This document shows positions 63,661 to 64,000 of a stretch of DNA of 64,000 bases, piece by piece (positions within the stretch are counted from its first letter, which is position 1; every line of letters starts with the position of its first letter). The notes below the pieces were generated by a model. The model made no database searches and had not been told where the DNA came from. It was given only the letters and a program-made list of their open reading frames with translations. This stretch comes from Chenopodium formosanum (lineage: Eukaryota; Streptophyta; Magnoliopsida; Caryophyllales; Amaranthaceae): assembly GCA_024500155.1 (NCBI GenBank), contig CM044860.1:8604501-8668500 (forward strand). Direction: 5' to 3'. Both the position numbers and the translations under genes were made by a program.

Positions 63661-64000
63661 GCTCCAACTTCCTTTATTTCTTTTATCATCCATGAAAATT
63701 CAATGTCCTTACCTAGTTGGTCTTGAAGGTTGTTGAGAAGAGAGATCGAGTCTGAAAGCACTAGAATTCCTTGCCTACCTTTCATGTGGGCCCATTTCAA
63801 AGCTTCCAAGCAAGCCCAAGCTTCGCACTGAAGAGCGGAATTAGCAGCCCCATGTCTTCCCCCTTCATGTGTTATGCCACCATTATCCGTTGATGACCAC
63901 CCGATCCCTGCCCTCATAGTCCTCTTATCCCACGAGCCATCAACTTCAACAATGAAGTTGTCAAAACCCTCCTTTTCCTTTCCTAGCTGAATATAATTAA
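63661..64000 (-). mobile_element. LINE ORF2, RNase H domain (continues past right edge)
   Basis: The minus-strand frame is open to the window edge. It shows the plant RNase H (RVT_3) pattern: VEVDGSWD (first Asp), SALQCEAWACLEALKWA (Glu), VLSDSISLLNNL (Asp). The frame is cut by the Copia insertion at KEVGA and resumes on the other side at 55315 in the same frame, where the last Asp lies in QRANDIAR. So the LINE frame was intact when the Copia element landed, at least in this region. Confidence 0.85.

Overview
This is a plant nuclear window. It shows multi-exon genes with GT-AG introns, AT-rich intergenic DNA and a dense, nested mix of plant transposons. Frequent TACTCCGTA-type motifs and the MITE repertoire made me think of a Caryophyllales genome (beet, spinach or quinoa relatives), but that is only an impression. 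No CRISPR array, operon or organellar gene is present, and I recognised no tRNA or rRNA gene.

Layout, left to right. (1) 1-9249, minus strand: a ubiquitin-specific protease gene of the plant UBP24 type, seven coding exons, with its last few codons beyond the left edge. (2) 10.4-14.8 kb: a decayed L1-type LINE on the minus strand, split by a 2.5 kb solo LTR with a perfect 5-bp target duplication, then a 208-bp solo LTR. (3) 16302-23465, plus strand: a five-exon gene for a 202-residue TRAF-type zinc-finger protein with a C-terminal membrane anchor. It appears to use one GC-AG intron, and its long introns hold a Tourist-like and a Stowaway-like MITE. (4) 24.7-50.5 kb, plus strand: three rhamnogalacturonate lyase (PL4) genes in tandem. 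Copy A (26366-31009) and copy C (45884-50484) are intact with 15 exons each. Copy B (33664-44256) is a recent tandem duplicate of A and is dead: exons 7-9 are deleted, exon 12 has a nonsense codon, a 1,050-bp Mutator-like element sits in intron 3 and a 4.67 kb PIF/Harbinger element sits in intron 5. (5) 53.8-54.1 kb: the first two exons of a possible unrecognised gene. (6) 55.2-64.0 kb: the 3' end of a second minus-strand LINE, interrupted by an 8.34 kb Copia-type LTR retrotransposon whose 793-bp LTRs differ at one base while its interior is decayed.

Working together: the lyases cut the rhamnogalacturonan I backbone of pectin. In Arabidopsis, RGL genes (At1g09880, At1g09890, At1g09910) lie beside a TRAF-type zinc-finger gene (At1g09920). 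The same neighbourhood here looks like retained microsynteny rather than a functional operon. The UBP gene is an unrelated neighbour.

I see no convincing undescribed multi-gene system. The most unusual signals are short hairpin MITEs whose stems differ between copies yet stay self-complementary, the GC-AG intron, a PIF transposase whose second catalytic Asp reads as Asn, repeated polypurine-tract-like motifs in the young Copia element, and the two-exon orphan at 53.8 kb.
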